Assembly (NCBI GenBank): GCA_030248295.1
Contig: JASANH010000505.1
Location: 186,001 to 250,000 of the forward strand
DNA from: Mesodorylaimus sp. YZB2_4
Taxonomy: Eukaryota > Nematoda > Enoplea > Dorylaimida > Dorylaimidae
DNA length: 64,000 nucleotides
Direction: 5' to 3'
Shown: in pieces, positions 1 to 13,300 of the stretch
Position numbering within the stretch: the stretch's first letter is position 1
Layout of the letters: the number at the start of each line of letters is the position of its first letter
Translations under genes and position numbers: made by a program
The notes under the pieces: generated by a model
Told to the model about the DNA's origin: nothing
Database searches by the model: none
The model's input: the letters and a program-made list of their open reading frames with translations, nothing else

Positions 1-53
1 AAATAAACCACTGTAATCGCAGACACAAAACTGAATTTCACCGCGCCACGTAC

Positions 54-1297
54 CTCTTGAAAAAGTCGACCCGTTTCGCACATCAGACATCCACTACCAC
101 TGCTCGTATTAGCCATACTTCGGTGTGTATTCTTAAAATCACCAGCTGCTCCAAAATTGGACGTGCATTTGCCGCAATGATGTTGATCGCCCGTGAAGTA
201 ATCTCGTAACATGGGCGTGTGCGTCATAGCTTGGACGATACAATTCATGAAACACGTATTGCCCAAATTGATCAGTCCGCGCAAACCGATCGTCCAGTCT
301 GGTCGAAGACGCAGAACGCGAGATGTGTTTGCGCGCATCTGCTCCATTTCTTGTTTCGACGCTAGCCAACTCGACGTCAGAGATAACCCTGAAAAATAGG
401 TTAGTGCGTTTGCTACGGTACCACAACTGTTTATTACCTGGTGGCCCACATAGATAGCATGTTCTGGATAGACTGCCAACAAACAGCGCTACCCCTCACG
501 ATCAGCCTCATGGGTCACGGAGCCACAACCCCCAGAAGCAACCAGAAGACACCTCACTGGTTTCGTGCTCAAGGCCCTGGATCACAGTGACTCATTGCCA
601 GTCAGACTCTCACGATCAGCGCACATTTTTGCTAGTTTTATAACAGACCGCATTTGCCTGTCTTGGTCGTCGATATGTTTCAGCTCTGACCTGTCGGATG
701 TCGTGTCAAACGAGTGCCTGCTCGTCTGGAGCCCCAGGACCCACAGATCATGACTGACCATAAGGCCCCTTGCCAGGGTTTATTCACCTATGTACTGTAT
801 CCTTTCAACTTACCCAACGATTTCCTTTGCGCATTTTCGCACTGCCTTCTTATGTTTTCGAAATCTCGATCATAAACGTAGTCCCGACATTGTCCGCAAA
901 AAATTTGACCCTGCCCCGTATGCACACCTCAAACAAACAGAAAACCTATTTTCTCATAGCAAAAGTTTTCAATCTTACCAATGGAATGTCTTTTTGATTC
1001 AAAATGTTGAAAAATATGACCATTATTCTTTTGGCAGCCAAAATAAATGCATTGCGAACAAGCTAAGATATTCGAATCACCGGACAAAGCACAATCAACG
1101 CATCGACACCATTGAGCCTGGAATTAGTATTTCAGTTATATATATAATGAGAAAAATGAGAATTTTAACAGTACTTTGTGCCTTCGGTTAGCTTCGGTAG
1201 CTGGATATACGAAAATTGAACAGATCATGCGATAAGCTTCTAAATATTCACCACTAATAGTTGCAGTTTTATATTTGCGTAAATGCCGACAGGACAT
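54..1297 (-). CDS. usp22: USP22-type ubiquitin hydrolase (SAGA deubiquitinase), 5' part, runs off left edge
   Basis: Orthologue of USP22/Ubp8, which removes ubiquitin from histones H2B and H2A within the SAGA DUB module. I joined four exons: 1297-1175, 1117-979, 927-814 and 388-54. Their phases agree and give 237 codons. The ATG at 1297 opens MSCRHL, matching the start of the ZnF-UBP domain, whose Cys/His ligands run through exons 1-3 (CRCVDC, CSQC, CGQC and several His). Exon 4 carries the catalytic Cys box [15 protein letters not shown]. The exon 4 donor (GTACGT) is at 53, so the rest, including the catalytic His box, lies left of the window. It diverges from cdc42, with 605 bases between the two start codons. 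The family call is very secure. The exact start is well supported, because no intron is needed before it. Confidence 0.95.
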
Positions 1298-2839
<1,542 letters not shown>

Positions 2840-5789
2840 ATATACACCCACCAGCTGCTTTTTCTCGCCCGCAGGAAAGGCAGGCTTTTTTTAAGTTCAT
2901 ATCTTCGATTCAATTCTAAAATACGGTTTTTTTGGGTCTGGATTGACTTCTCTAGATATTTTTCAAGTTTAGCTTTCTCGAATTTCGGTTTTTGTTCTAA
3001 TTAATTTACTAATTATACATTATATTTCCCGCATAACATTTGAACCCGATGCGGAGTTTTTCTTATCTTCTCTGTTTTTTTTTCTTTAAGAGTTCCAACA
3101 AGTTTTTGATTTAATTTTGTTTTGAAATATTTCTGATTTGATTGTATTTATGGCAAATGGTCATGTCCATGTGCATTTTCAAATATGTTGCCCATTCTAG
3201 GAAGGTAATAGCGTTCCTGTGCGTGATCGGAACGATTCCCCTTACAGTCTGGTTTCATTTTATACAGCGGACGGCTCTTAGAATAACATTCGATTTGTGT
3301 TCCTTTGCGCAATAAAAACTTGTGCAGGAGTACAGTAATGACGAAGAGGGGGGTGACGTGTAAGATATGCGCATTGTGGCCAGTCACCTGACTGGTGTAT
3401 CATGCGCCTACTCGGCTATCGTATATCATTCGGGTACCCAGCGCGTTGCTGCTGCGAGGTATGTACTAGTGTTATCAGTGGTTGGGCTATGGCTTTTGAA
3501 TGTCGAAAAACTGGCTAGTATTCAATGGGATGAGGGGGGCGACAACTGGTGTACTTATCCCAAGTGCCAATATGGTGTGGGAGAGGTGCAATGTGTTGCA
3601 GCTATAAGTGGGTATAGACACGTAAAGGTATGTGGCTGCTCCAGTGAATGTGTACTGTAACAGCAGTCCAGGGTGGTAGGGAGATCGATATTTTCCCAGC
3701 CAGGAAAGCATCGTACCACCCTGTTTTATGTTTCAGAGATCTTTCTGGTTAAAAAGTGGTTTTAGTCCTGGTGTGGGTGTGATGATTGCAAATGGGTAAT
3801 GAAAACCCAGGGGCTTGGGACTGTTGCAGCCTGTCACTGGCAGTGAACACGTTCATGCTGGTATGTTCTACCATTTTCAGTCAGCACGTGATCTCGGGTT
3901 TGCGATGTTATGGAGTGCCTGCAACTGTCCTGCCCATATTGATCGTTTGCTTCTGAGCTCCAGTGTGCAGCGTGGTCTTGGACAGCCCTCCCGGCTGTGC
4001 GGTATGGCCTGAGCTCCAAAGAGTTCGTGGAAAATATCGATTATCTGTTCAAATACTGTATATTTTGTCGAATGACTTCTGTGACTTTTACCGCTTAGGA
4101 GCCTAGCCAACTGCATTAGCACAGTTGGCTCGTAGGTGGAACCAAGGCAGTGTAGAACAGGCCCCTGGGTGAGATCAGAGCTCTCCCTTGCTCTGGCTCG
4201 CTCGATGTGTTTCCAGCTAGTTCTGAATTCTTGCTGAGTCACCCTTCGTAGCTGTCCAACTATTTGGCACCTGTGGTGTGGGCCAGGGGCATCGATCAGC
4301 ATACTCTCAAGGGGCCTCTATGGTCATTGTTTTCCTGGCTCGTACTGGTGACGTTCGACTTCAGAACAGGTACAATGGGAGCAGGTTTGTCTGTGGATAT
4401 GTTCGTGGGTAAGATCTAGGACTGTTTGGACATCGTCGTGCTGTAATGGTCGTAGATACCACTTCTGCAGGGGTCTGGTCTGCCTCGCTAGGTCAGGGCC
4501 AGACACCAGGTCGAGTGACTGGCTTGATTTTCATGCATCGGGCGGTAACTGGTATGGGTCCTGGTCTGATTTGCACTTGAGGCCATGGTGTCCAGGATCA
4601 TCAGAACCTCTTTCACGGCTGACACGGACAGTACAGCGGCTCTTCGGATCGTGAGCCTGCCCGGCTTTTGTGTGTGGTTGGCGAATGACTCAGGAGTCGT
4701 AGACTGTGTGGGGTCGCTCATGTGGCCAGGCTGTCCATTGACTTGGTCTAGTGCCCCCTAGGATAGGCCAAGGATTGCGGTGCGTTGCTGTGCTCACGAG
4801 GGATCCTCTGGTGTTGACTGGAGTCTTTACTGCGCCATCGACAGCAGGACTGTTCGCCAGCGTGGGCATAGACTCGACCCGCAGCCGGCCTAGTGTATGC
4901 CAGAGCAGTTGCAGGCACATTTGGGAGGCACGGCATACACGCCTGAGGAAGTTTTGTAGGAATCGGTGTCTCAGTGATCGATACTTCGCAGGATAAGCTT
5001 TTCTGCAAGGCTCACTGCTGCTCATGCTTTACTTGGACGACTCGCTTATAAGATCATGTGAGCGTAGAATACGGCACGTCACGATGTGACGCTACCCAGC
5101 ACTGAACCTCCGGACTGGCGATTTTCACCACACCAGCTTCTTGGGGTCGAACGACCAAACTGAACTAACGAATTTTGAATCCGCTTTCCTTATGGACGTG
5201 CAGCAAACGACCATGCAAAGCTTGCCGATTCGAGCCAGCTGTTTTCAGAAGTCAGTGATCACCCTGATTGGTCACCTAGATCAGTGGCTGCCCGCTGGGA
5301 ATATACAGAGATAGGTCCCACTGTAATTTATCACTGCTGATCCCAGATCACGAAGCAAGGCTTGCTAACCATTGCAAGCTGGCTATCTGGGCTCAGTTGC
5401 ATAAAGCTCATGCCGAATAAACTTTTTTATGCCAAACTTTTGACTTCGCGCTCGCCCCCCCCCCCCATTCTAGTCTCATGCGCAATACGTCACGGCATGG
5501 GAAAATGAGTTGGCATGAAAGAAATCGGCAGCATAAAAAACTAGACTTGGCACGACTCTTATGCGACGGCCCTGTTGCGGAGGGGCTTACTTGGTTACTT
5601 GATGGCCGAAGAGTCCGAGCATAATTCTTCATTCTTCACAGTCGGAGAAGGAGCTGCTGTCGACTTCTTCGACAATGAGAATGCAGGTATCGGTTCAGGT
5701 TTAGTGAGATTTAAGACAAAGTTCGCTGAGGTTCAGTTTGGACGATTTTGACGGGACGCTATCAAACCTCTTACTAAATATTTCCGAAC
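2840..5789. other. No convincing gene; probable cdc42 3' UTR, then GC-richer spacer
   Basis: The first ~480 bases are AT-rich and end near an AATAAA at about 3310, plausibly the cdc42 3' UTR. From ~3330 to 5789 I read both strands for coding exons and recognised none. Open frames here are short, unspliced and unlike any family I know. A run of C lies near 5453-5466. Confidence 0.5.
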
Positions 5790-5920
5790 CTGGGGCCGGT
5801 TTCGCAATCACGGAGGACGTGTCCTAAACAATAGGACACCCCCAGTCCTATCCTACATCACTGTGACGTGATCGTCCAAACTGTAGGATACGTCCTCGGT
5901 GATTGCGAGACCGGCTCCAG
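5790..5920. mobile_element. Short palindromic MITE, 131 bp
   Basis: The ends are an imperfect inverted repeat of about 37 bases: the left arm starts CTGGGGCCGGTTTCGCAATC and the right arm, read on the other strand, starts CTGGAGCCGGTCTCGCAATC. Both continue into a GAGGACGT..TCCTA block. There is no coding capacity, which fits a non-autonomous DNA transposon. Target-site duplications are not clear. Confidence 0.8.
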
Positions 5921-5952
5921 CTACCGTCAGCCTACTTGAATGATCTTGTAGT

Positions 5953-6125
5953 ACATGGTAGGCCATGGCGCGTGGGTGAGAGTAGTCGATACTCTCCCCT
6001 GGCTGGGAGACGTCAACCTCTCGGGTTGATGTTTCAGACGTAGGTATAGTCGCTAGACTTGCCTTATCCGGCCGACTTCGGTCGGCTATCTCTTACCAAC
6101 GGCTGTCAGGCTTGGTTACATTGGC
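5953..6125 (+). repeat. Interspersed hairpin repeat (family R1), long copy
   Basis: Member of a family also seen at 6386-6460, 30405-30562, 35478-35602 and 51550-51720, with a weak copy near 57965-58045. The shared core reads GGCTGGGAGACGTC, then CAACCTCTCGGGTTG (a 5-bp stem), then GATGTTTCAG and GTAGGTAT. Further on there is a GCCGAC-TTCG-GTCGGC hairpin and a CAGGCATGGTTGC-like end. No protein is encoded. The GGCTGGGAGACG block resembles the internal promoter C-box of 5S rRNA (GGATGGGAGACC), so a 5S-derived SINE is possible but unproven. Confidence 0.6.
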
Positions 6126-6385
6126 GTCACGGACCTTGGGGCCATCCGTAGTGGTGCAAGTCCCCGTCGAATCGCTGGGTGTGCCCATGTTCGTCACGGT
6201 CTAGGGCGTTCAGACCAACACTGGAACGGCCAGCCTAGCCAGCTGGTCCCAGTATCGTCTGCACTGCGGAGGCAGTGTGAGGTCGGCCCTCTATCTTTTT
6301 GGGAGGGAGGGGACTTCCTTCCGGGAAGAGCGACGGGGCGTCGCTCCTTCTGTCGATGACAGGAATGAACCCCCCCCCCCCCCCC

Positions 6386-6460
6386 GGTAGGCCATGGCGA
6401 GTGGGAGAGAGTAATGGATACTCTGCACTGGCTGGGAGACGTCTACCTCGAAAAAACAGC
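6386..6460 (+). repeat. R1 repeat, truncated copy
   Basis: It repeats the first half of the 5953-6125 element (GGTAGGCCATGGCG, GATACTCT, GGCTGGGAGACGTC) and then stops. It follows a run of about 17 C at 6369-6385. Confidence 0.6.
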
Positions 6461-7256
6461 AAAATTATCAGTAGTCTAATATAAAAACCAATATTGTCAT
6501 CAAACGACGATCCAAGGACTCCTCGTCCGATGACTCGCGATCAAATCGATCATATTTCAGTTTTTCTAAATTTTGCATCTTCTAGCTCCTCTTTGTCTAA
6601 AGATCACACGATTTTAGTGCTTCTTCCAGTGGTTTCGTCGGCCAAATCAGGTGCCTTATGTGGCTACACCTGATTTGAGCCGGCACCTCAGCAAGGGAGG
6701 GGGGAGGGGGGCCGGCATACTTTGACTGATTGGGAGCGTGATGGAGATGGAGATCGATTGCTCACCCCCCACTCGCCATGGTCCACTGACGCAAGGGTTA
6801 ATTTATTTGTTCCGACACTGTGATGTTCAGAGAAAAAGCTGAGCTGCCAGCATCGATCCGATCCTCGGTGATCTTGCTTATCCGCTTGAAGAAATGAGGA
6901 TATTAAAATGGGGTACTTCTTTGGCACAAAAATCTCACAGCCCGCCTTCTTTCCTTGCTGTCACTCTCTAAAACCACCCAAAAAAACTTAGAAGAAGCCT
7001 GCACCTACAGGGAGAAAACCTAAGATTTTTCAATCATATATACTGTAGTATGGTAGATATTATTATTTTCCAGCAGAGACAGTGCGAAAAATTTTAGCTG
7101 CCAAGCCGGCTGATGCAGCATCGCATCAAATTGAACCAGTCCACCCACTGCTTCAGCGGATCGATCGATGATGGGAGCAATGCTTTTTCAGAGTGAATAT
7201 TTGCTATTGGCGGTCCGCTGAAGTGGACGCCCATTTTTAGGGGCCGGGGCGGAGGC
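6461..7256. other. Gene-free spacer with one hairpin
   Basis: No coding exon recognised. A perfect 11-bp inverted repeat (CAAATCAGGTG at 6643-6653, its complement at 6667-6677) with a 13-base loop is the only structure I can support. Confidence 0.4.
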
Positions 7257-7445
7257 AAAATGGATAAACCACTCTAAACGCGGATTGGATGACCCGTCTG
7301 CCTCTCACGCTGGGTGCGCACTTACAGGGGAGGGTTCGACTCCCGCCTCGGCACAAAATGATTGTCGAATATGTGTTCCTTAGCCCTCGAGTGCCTTGTA
7401 TAGTGCTTGGCTATGGATAAAGTACGGTATGTACATGACATGAAA
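7257..7445 (+). mobile_element. tRNA-derived SINE, copy 1
   Basis: A tRNA-like head carries a perfect B-box (GGTTCGACTCC) and continues CGCCTCGGCAC. A non-tRNA tail follows with GAATATGTGTTCCTTAGCCC and TATAGTGCTTGGCTATGG, ending in short ATGAC-type repeats. Two further copies lie on the minus strand at 36755-36912 and 37325-37500. Copy 2 also shows a perfect A-box (TGGCCTAGCGG), and copy 3 differs from it at one base. The head is degraded here, so a working tRNA gene is unlikely. Confidence 0.8.
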
Positions 7446-8514
7446 AGTGAATTAGGGGCGAGGGAGTCAAAAAACCCGTTTTTTTGGTGGACATTCCGTA
7501 GGATGGCTCCATTTGTTCCCAAGTGCAAAAGAAGGCTCTCTGCAAAAAATTAGAGGCATCTGGCCATCTGGTCAGCAGTGGTCAGTGTCTAAAGCCTAAA
7601 AAATTCTTTGAATTTTTATGTGGTAGGAACTCGGTTTTCGGGTTTTAGGCTTCGAGATCGAATGGTTTTTGGTTTTGGGCTTTCCTTCATAAGCCCGACT
7701 CCATTTTCAAAAGAAACATAAGAAAACCTGTATTTTTCATGTGCAAAAGTGGAGTAGTTTTTGTTCAAGTTTCAGCGCAGTGTAGCAAAGTCTGGTTCTG
7801 TAGGAACCGTCAGTGTGCGGTTTCAAAAACAGCATAAGTGAAGAGCAGAAATGCACAAAGCGATATGCCGCTGTTTTTGATTTACCCTGTTATGCCGCCA
7901 GCGTGACAAGATCGCACAAGAAAAGATAGCAATACTGTTGATACCCAGCTGCCCATCAACTTTGCGTCGGCTACGGCGGGCATTGAGGGATAGCGTGGGT
8001 CCACATGCCCACACGATATTCACGTGGGTCTACTTTGCTATTTCATGGGATCAGGAATCTGGGACGCGAAACTGCGAGTGATGAAAAATGACTTACTTTG
8101 TGCAACAATGTGGAATGTAAACGACTTCCATGACGGGTTTGAATCAAAGCATGTATTGCTGCTGTGCTAATTATCCACGGTGGCCTTGCCAATTCGTGTG
8201 AAACATATTTAGTTTCCTTCGATCGGCTTTTTGCTGGGTTTAGTCCTTTTTATCCCTATTTATCGTTTGGTGGACCACACATATCTGCCGTGCAGATGCG
8301 AGGCAACACTTTCAGATGGTCGGGATAGTCACTGCAGCATGTTACGGGCATTCACAAAAAGGCACAAAACAACGAGTAATGTAGATATAGCACACTAAAA
8401 AAGGGCACTAAAAAGATGCTATTGGAAAAGAACAGTATGCACGAATAAACAGTAAAGAAAATCACAAATGAGTGCACAGTAATCTTATATTGAGCTCGGC
8501 GAGTGTGCTGGTGC
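7446..8514. other. Gene-free spacer
   Basis: No recognisable exon on either strand. The sequence is AT-rich at both ends and GC-balanced in the middle. A 66-codon minus-strand frame at 7823-8023 is unremarkable and has no splice partner I can see. Confidence 0.4.
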
Positions 8515-8919
8515 TTATTTCTCGGATGGACGCGCCTCTACAGAATCATTTCCTGACTTTCCAATTGTTTTTAGGGCGGCCGGAAAGCTCTTTCTTGATC
8601 GCCAGCGCTGAAATGGATGCGCGATTGTTGGGGCAAAAAAGAAAGAGACCGATTGGCGGAGACGCAAGGCAGAGAATACGAAGCTATGGCTTACCCACAG
8701 GGCAAACACTGCTCCGACGGCCAACGCACCAGCCAATATTTTGTTCCAGGTGATCGTATTCCCATCGACTGATATGATCCTCGAGAATGTGATGTGCGTT
8801 TGGCTCGTACTTGTGATCGGATTGGCATTTTCGTCGACTCGTGTCTTCGACGTGTTCCTATCGATCGTAATATTCGTGACTAGGTCGTTACTATTTTGGG
8901 GAAGTGATTGCTTGGGCAT
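8515..8919 (-). CDS. Small single-pass membrane protein, unknown function
   Basis: Two exons (8919-8695 and 8607-8515) join in phase 0 to 105 residues. The ATG sits one base after a strong acceptor (TTTCAG|G), the usual look of a spliced-leader acceptor in nematodes, so I take it as the true start. Residues 1-55 are polar (Asn, Thr, Ser, Asp). A hydrophobic segment at about 57-75 (KILAGALAVGAVFALW) is followed at once by RWRSRK, so the positive-inside rule predicts a cytosolic C-terminus of about 30 residues. There is no signal peptide. The intron (8694-8608) is 87 bases with a GTAAGC donor and TTTCAG acceptor. I do not recognise the family. The exon-intron logic makes a real gene likely but not certain. 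Confidence 0.6.
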   Translation of the reverse strand: MPKQSLPQNSNDLVTNITIDRNTSKTRVDENANPITSTSQTHITFSRIISVDGNTITWNKILAGALAVGAVFALWVSHSFVFSALRLRQSVSFFFAPTIAHPFQRWRSRKSFPAALKTIGKSGNDSVEARPSEK

Positions 8920-10329
8920 CCTGAAATCAGAAGGCCCGCGAAAATTCCAATAAGCGATTGTACATTTTATCTGCACTACTTACTGCAAGGACGACATTTT
9001 AAAATTAGCACGATAGTCGCGTCACACCAGCACAACACACGACGTGCAGTACAGCCGAGTGGGCAGGTACTGCTATTGTCAACAGAAAGATTTAAGGTAT
9101 CGCGCTAGTGTGGCCACTGCACACTGCTTCGGTTGTAAAAAGGTGCTTTGAATGAAGAAAGCCAGGGCATGTGGAACATTGTATTGAACTGCATCATTGT
9201 AAAAAGCCGTGTGAATCAGCTCCCGATTGCCCCAAGAGTGTGCAGGTAGGCGTCTGCCTTCCACGCTCGGCGAGTCGCAACCAGGCGTATCATTTGTTGT
9301 GTAATAATGAATCTCTTCTTGCGTGCACCAAAGCTCTTATTGACAGGGTTGACAAGGATTTCTGTTTTGCATTCTCTTACAATATCCACATTAGTATCTG
9401 TAATCTCGCATAAACAGTTTTATAAGAAGCATTTTTGCAACATAGCAGCCGACCACTTATCAGTTTGCTTTTCGTTTGCTGCCAGCTGTCTGGTGCTGGG
9501 GTTTTTTTCGCAAGGCTTTTTTTTCTCTTTTTTTTTTTATTTTAGAAAAACCAAACACACCTCCCCAAACAACCACCCCCACCCCCACCATAACTTTTTT
9601 TTCATTTCCCCCACTAAGCCTTTCCTTTTTTTCCCTACCCATTTACATTTTTACATATTTTTTTTTTTTTTTACTCACACTTTTTCCCCCCTCAATTTTT
9701 TTTTTTTTTTCCCCTCCCCCTTTTTTCACTTTTCCCCTTAATTTCTTTAACCAGCCGACCGGTTGTGAGATCGCTATGATCTCCCCAGACTAAGATGAGA
9801 AGCATGACTCACCCTTTTATTTCTCACGATCAGCCTTCTTTCCAGTTTGCTTGGTAAGTGTTCCTGCTAAGAGTTGCGCCAGAGACTTCGGTCTCTCGAT
9901 CATAGCTCCCCGTCTGGCGATGACTTATCGACTATGATCGCCTTACAGAGGTCTGACTCTGAAGGACTTCTTCACACTCATCTAAAACTCGTCCAACCAC
10001 AGGAACGTCAAAATGTTCTGTGGCCGTCATGACTGTGACTAAGTTATCATGTGAATTGAGTCCATCCGCTCCCGCGGTATCTTCTCCAATGTAGGGCTAT
10101 TCCGCCTATTACATGTGGAAGGCAAGGCCTGCGTCTGACAATGAGCTCACTACGAAAGTGCCCTCTTGCATTTGTCTTTCGTTGCCGTGAAAGCCATTCT
10201 TCATATGCTACGGTCATCATTCGAACAGGTCGCATTTTAAGTCAGAGGCAAATATGTAACTACTGCAAGGTTGTGAACTAAAATACTGAGAGTAATGAGC
10301 GGCCATCACTCACGATCGGTGCAAACACC
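8920..10329. other. Gene-free spacer containing a long pyrimidine tract
   Basis: No exon recognised. The centre (9498-9752) is almost purely C/T on the plus strand and is listed separately. Open frames across it come only from low complexity. Confidence 0.45.
9498..9752 (+). repeat. Polypyrimidine low-complexity tract
   Basis: About 250 bases of T-runs, C-runs and a few A, with only scattered G. Blocks include TTTTTTTCTCTTTTT, CCCCCACCCCCACC and CCTCCCCC. Such a polypurine/polypyrimidine stretch can form triplex DNA, and it is a likely place for assembly slippage. Confidence 0.85.
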
Positions 10330-13300
10330 CTAACGAAGAGACGAACTATAAACTCGTTTGGGTGGTACTCGCCGAGCTGCATTTTCCTTGTTCTTCTGCA
10401 TCCTTGTGTGGATGGTATCAATGGCCAGACAAAGGACCTGTGAAGGAAAGTTAGTGGCACATGTGATTTGGATGGGCAGCAAAGCTCAGGTACTTACGCA
10501 TAACAAATTAAATAATGCTAAAGCCGTTGATGACCACCCAAAACCGATATGCTCAACTGCTATACCCCCAATGGTAGGCCCGAAGAAAGCACTGAAAAGA
10601 ACAGGTCACGGCCTCATGGTGGTCGCAGCATGGGATAAGCGGACAATACTGACCCCAGTGAGACTGCTGATTGGAACAGAGACGAGACCAGGCCGTACGT
10701 CTCGAAGGTGTCGGGATAGCCTTGTTTTCTAGAAGGAAAGAGAGGCTCTTCAACGCTGGAAAAGTAAAAAACTCGAGACCTGAGCGGGAATTGAACCTGT
10801 ATCTTACTGTTCCACCAACTAACCAAGCAGCTTTGTAATTTATGGATAGGAGGGTGGGAGATTGCGCCTGCACGATACCATAATGAACAAAGCATACTGC
10901 AGTACAGAGGACATTCCAGCGCATAAGACCGGTTAGCTTCCTTGACACTCGCTGGGCCCTTGCTGATGTCACACGTTGCGATGCCAGGCTCTGCTATTAA
11001 GGAAGCTGATGGGTTCAATTCCCGCTTAGGGTTCTGAGTTTGTGCTTCCTCTGTAACTTACCTGGCTTCCACAAGGCACTGTTGGAATGGTGGAATCATT
11101 TGGGCCCCAACACCGAGACCCATAAGAACAAGGGTGAGTGCCACGAGCCACAACTGCCTGCAATGAACATGAGTTTTCTCATGGACCTGCTTGCGAGTGC
11201 GAAACTGAATTATTGATCTTGGAAAATTATTAATTTGTTAATGTTTTAGCCGCAGGGTCCTAAACTTGCCTTGCTGCAGTCGGAGATTTTGTCTTTGCCC
11301 GCCGCATTCTCTCCTACACCTGCCATTGTAGAGATATCAGGTACCTTGATGTCAGAAAATATGCCATCATTCAAAGAGCAGGCAGGTTGGAGAAGGTTGA
11401 ACTGCCTCAGTTTTAAAAATACGATTAATAACTGCACTTACTTTTCGAACTGAAACAGAGGGGACGGCCCAATGAACAAAAACGCGAGGAAGCTGCACAC
11501 CGATCCAAATAACATAACAGCATCTGCGCAGTCCTGAAAACCAGGGACTCACTGACCCCTCAGAGACTGACCAGTCTGACCGGACGTACTACTACTACGC
11601 CCTCACCCCAGGTTGGCTTCCACGCACCACAAGCACCCGCTTGTATGCTTGTTCCGTCATCTAAACTGCCTGCTTACTTTCCGATCAATCAGGTACCCCC
11701 AGACTGGTGCTGACATCGCGTAGATCCCGCCAGCCAGCAAGAACATAAATCCGATCAGCACCGGACTCAGTTGAAACTGCAATGGCAAACAGCAGTGTAG
11801 TGTAACATGTGCACACGTCTGACACAGCAAATGCACTTGCACTGGTTAGATGAGGTTCCAAGGTCGGGTCCAAAAATGCATATCCAGCATTGGAGACGAA
11901 TATGACCAAGACCATGAGACACGTTCTTGTATTTCGCAGTAGGCTGAACATGTTGCCTACTGGATCGCGGGGAGAATCTAAAGTGTGTACGTCAGTAGAA
12001 ATACACAGTGCGGGCCGCCACTGCGTCCTACCTTTCTGCTTCGGTATGAGGTACACGCACGACACGCCAGCCACGGTCAGAACACCACCAAGCACCCAAA
12101 ATGGGAGTGAGAATCCGCCGAGCTACAGAAAAGTGGCGAGGGTAATGTACAAAGACCAGGATGTCCTCTCACTGACTTTTGCTACCAGCACGTGAGGGTA
12201 TGACAATCACTGGCACGAGATCCCTGTAGATACTGGTCTGGCAAAGGGGACTCGTCAGGTGGGGGCATCCCATATTCAGGGTCAATCAGTTGACTGATTT
12301 AGGCTTTTGGCGCCGTGCAGAAGTGCCACTTCAGTTATGCAGTGGACTACTGCAGGTGGGTTAACCTTTGTCAGACGGGCCTTTACACTTTGTAAAATTT
12401 GTAATGTAACGAGCTAGGCAGAATATCGTGTAGCCTACACTACCTTTGTACACCCTGTCGGAGGCACTGATCGTGGGCTATACATACAAGGCATCCTCAG
12501 CAGGCCAATCTCACAGATGACACGCACTCATACTCTGCTGTAGCCATTGGTGGCCTCACCTCGTATAATACACCGCCTATCGGAGGGCCGACAGTGTAGC
12601 CTAATCCAGTGAACGTTTCTAACAATCCCTGAAATGCAGCTTCCTAGTCACAGGTCACACAGGCGAGTACAACCAGAGCTTACAATGACAGTAGCCACTT
12701 TCAATGGGAACGAACTGGCCGCGATGGCGAACGATGCAGTGACGAAGGCCGCGTCTGCCACTGCTTCTACTGATCGAATGACAAAACACAGGGCGATGAA
12801 CGTAGCCCCCGGAGGTGAGTATCGCAAGAACCTGAAAACTCGGAGTCAGCGGAGGAGCGAAGAGGTGCACGAGCGGATACCCGAAGAGAATGGACGTGAC
12901 ACCAGTCACACACAGACCACATCCGAATGTGAACTTGGACCCTAGTTGGGTCAGCTGCAAGAGCGCCGGGTGTGCATGGGGGTAGAGAGGACACAAAAAG
13001 TTGCCTTACATATCGTCCGAACAGTGGAGCAACCTGGAAAGACAAGAGGATTTAAGCCAGTCATCTGATCATGATGAGCTTAAATGCACAATGCTCTCAC
13101 CACCGTGCTAGGGCGGCTCTGTAGGACGGCCGGATAAACAGCTTCTCATGTCCCAGATCCTATCCCCAGGGTCGTCAAGTATAAATAAGGTCCGAATACC
13201 TAGCAGAAGGGGGTAATTTGCATTTTTTAAAATCATTGCAAAATTTCCCGCCATTTTTGAATTTGAATTTTCTCAAAGCACCGTATATCTTTCTATTTTT

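Noticed and set aside
790-1191. 133-codon plus-strand frame
   Set aside because: Lies antisense to USP22 exons 1-3, which match a known family residue by residue.
3877-5025. Several minus-strand frames of 77-141 codons
   Set aside because: No family resemblance, no splice logic, and GC-rich composition that lengthens random frames.
9307-9793. Plus-strand frames of 105-144 codons over the pyrimidine tract
   Set aside because: Open only because C/T-rich DNA lacks stop codons; composition is Phe/Pro/Ser with no domain.
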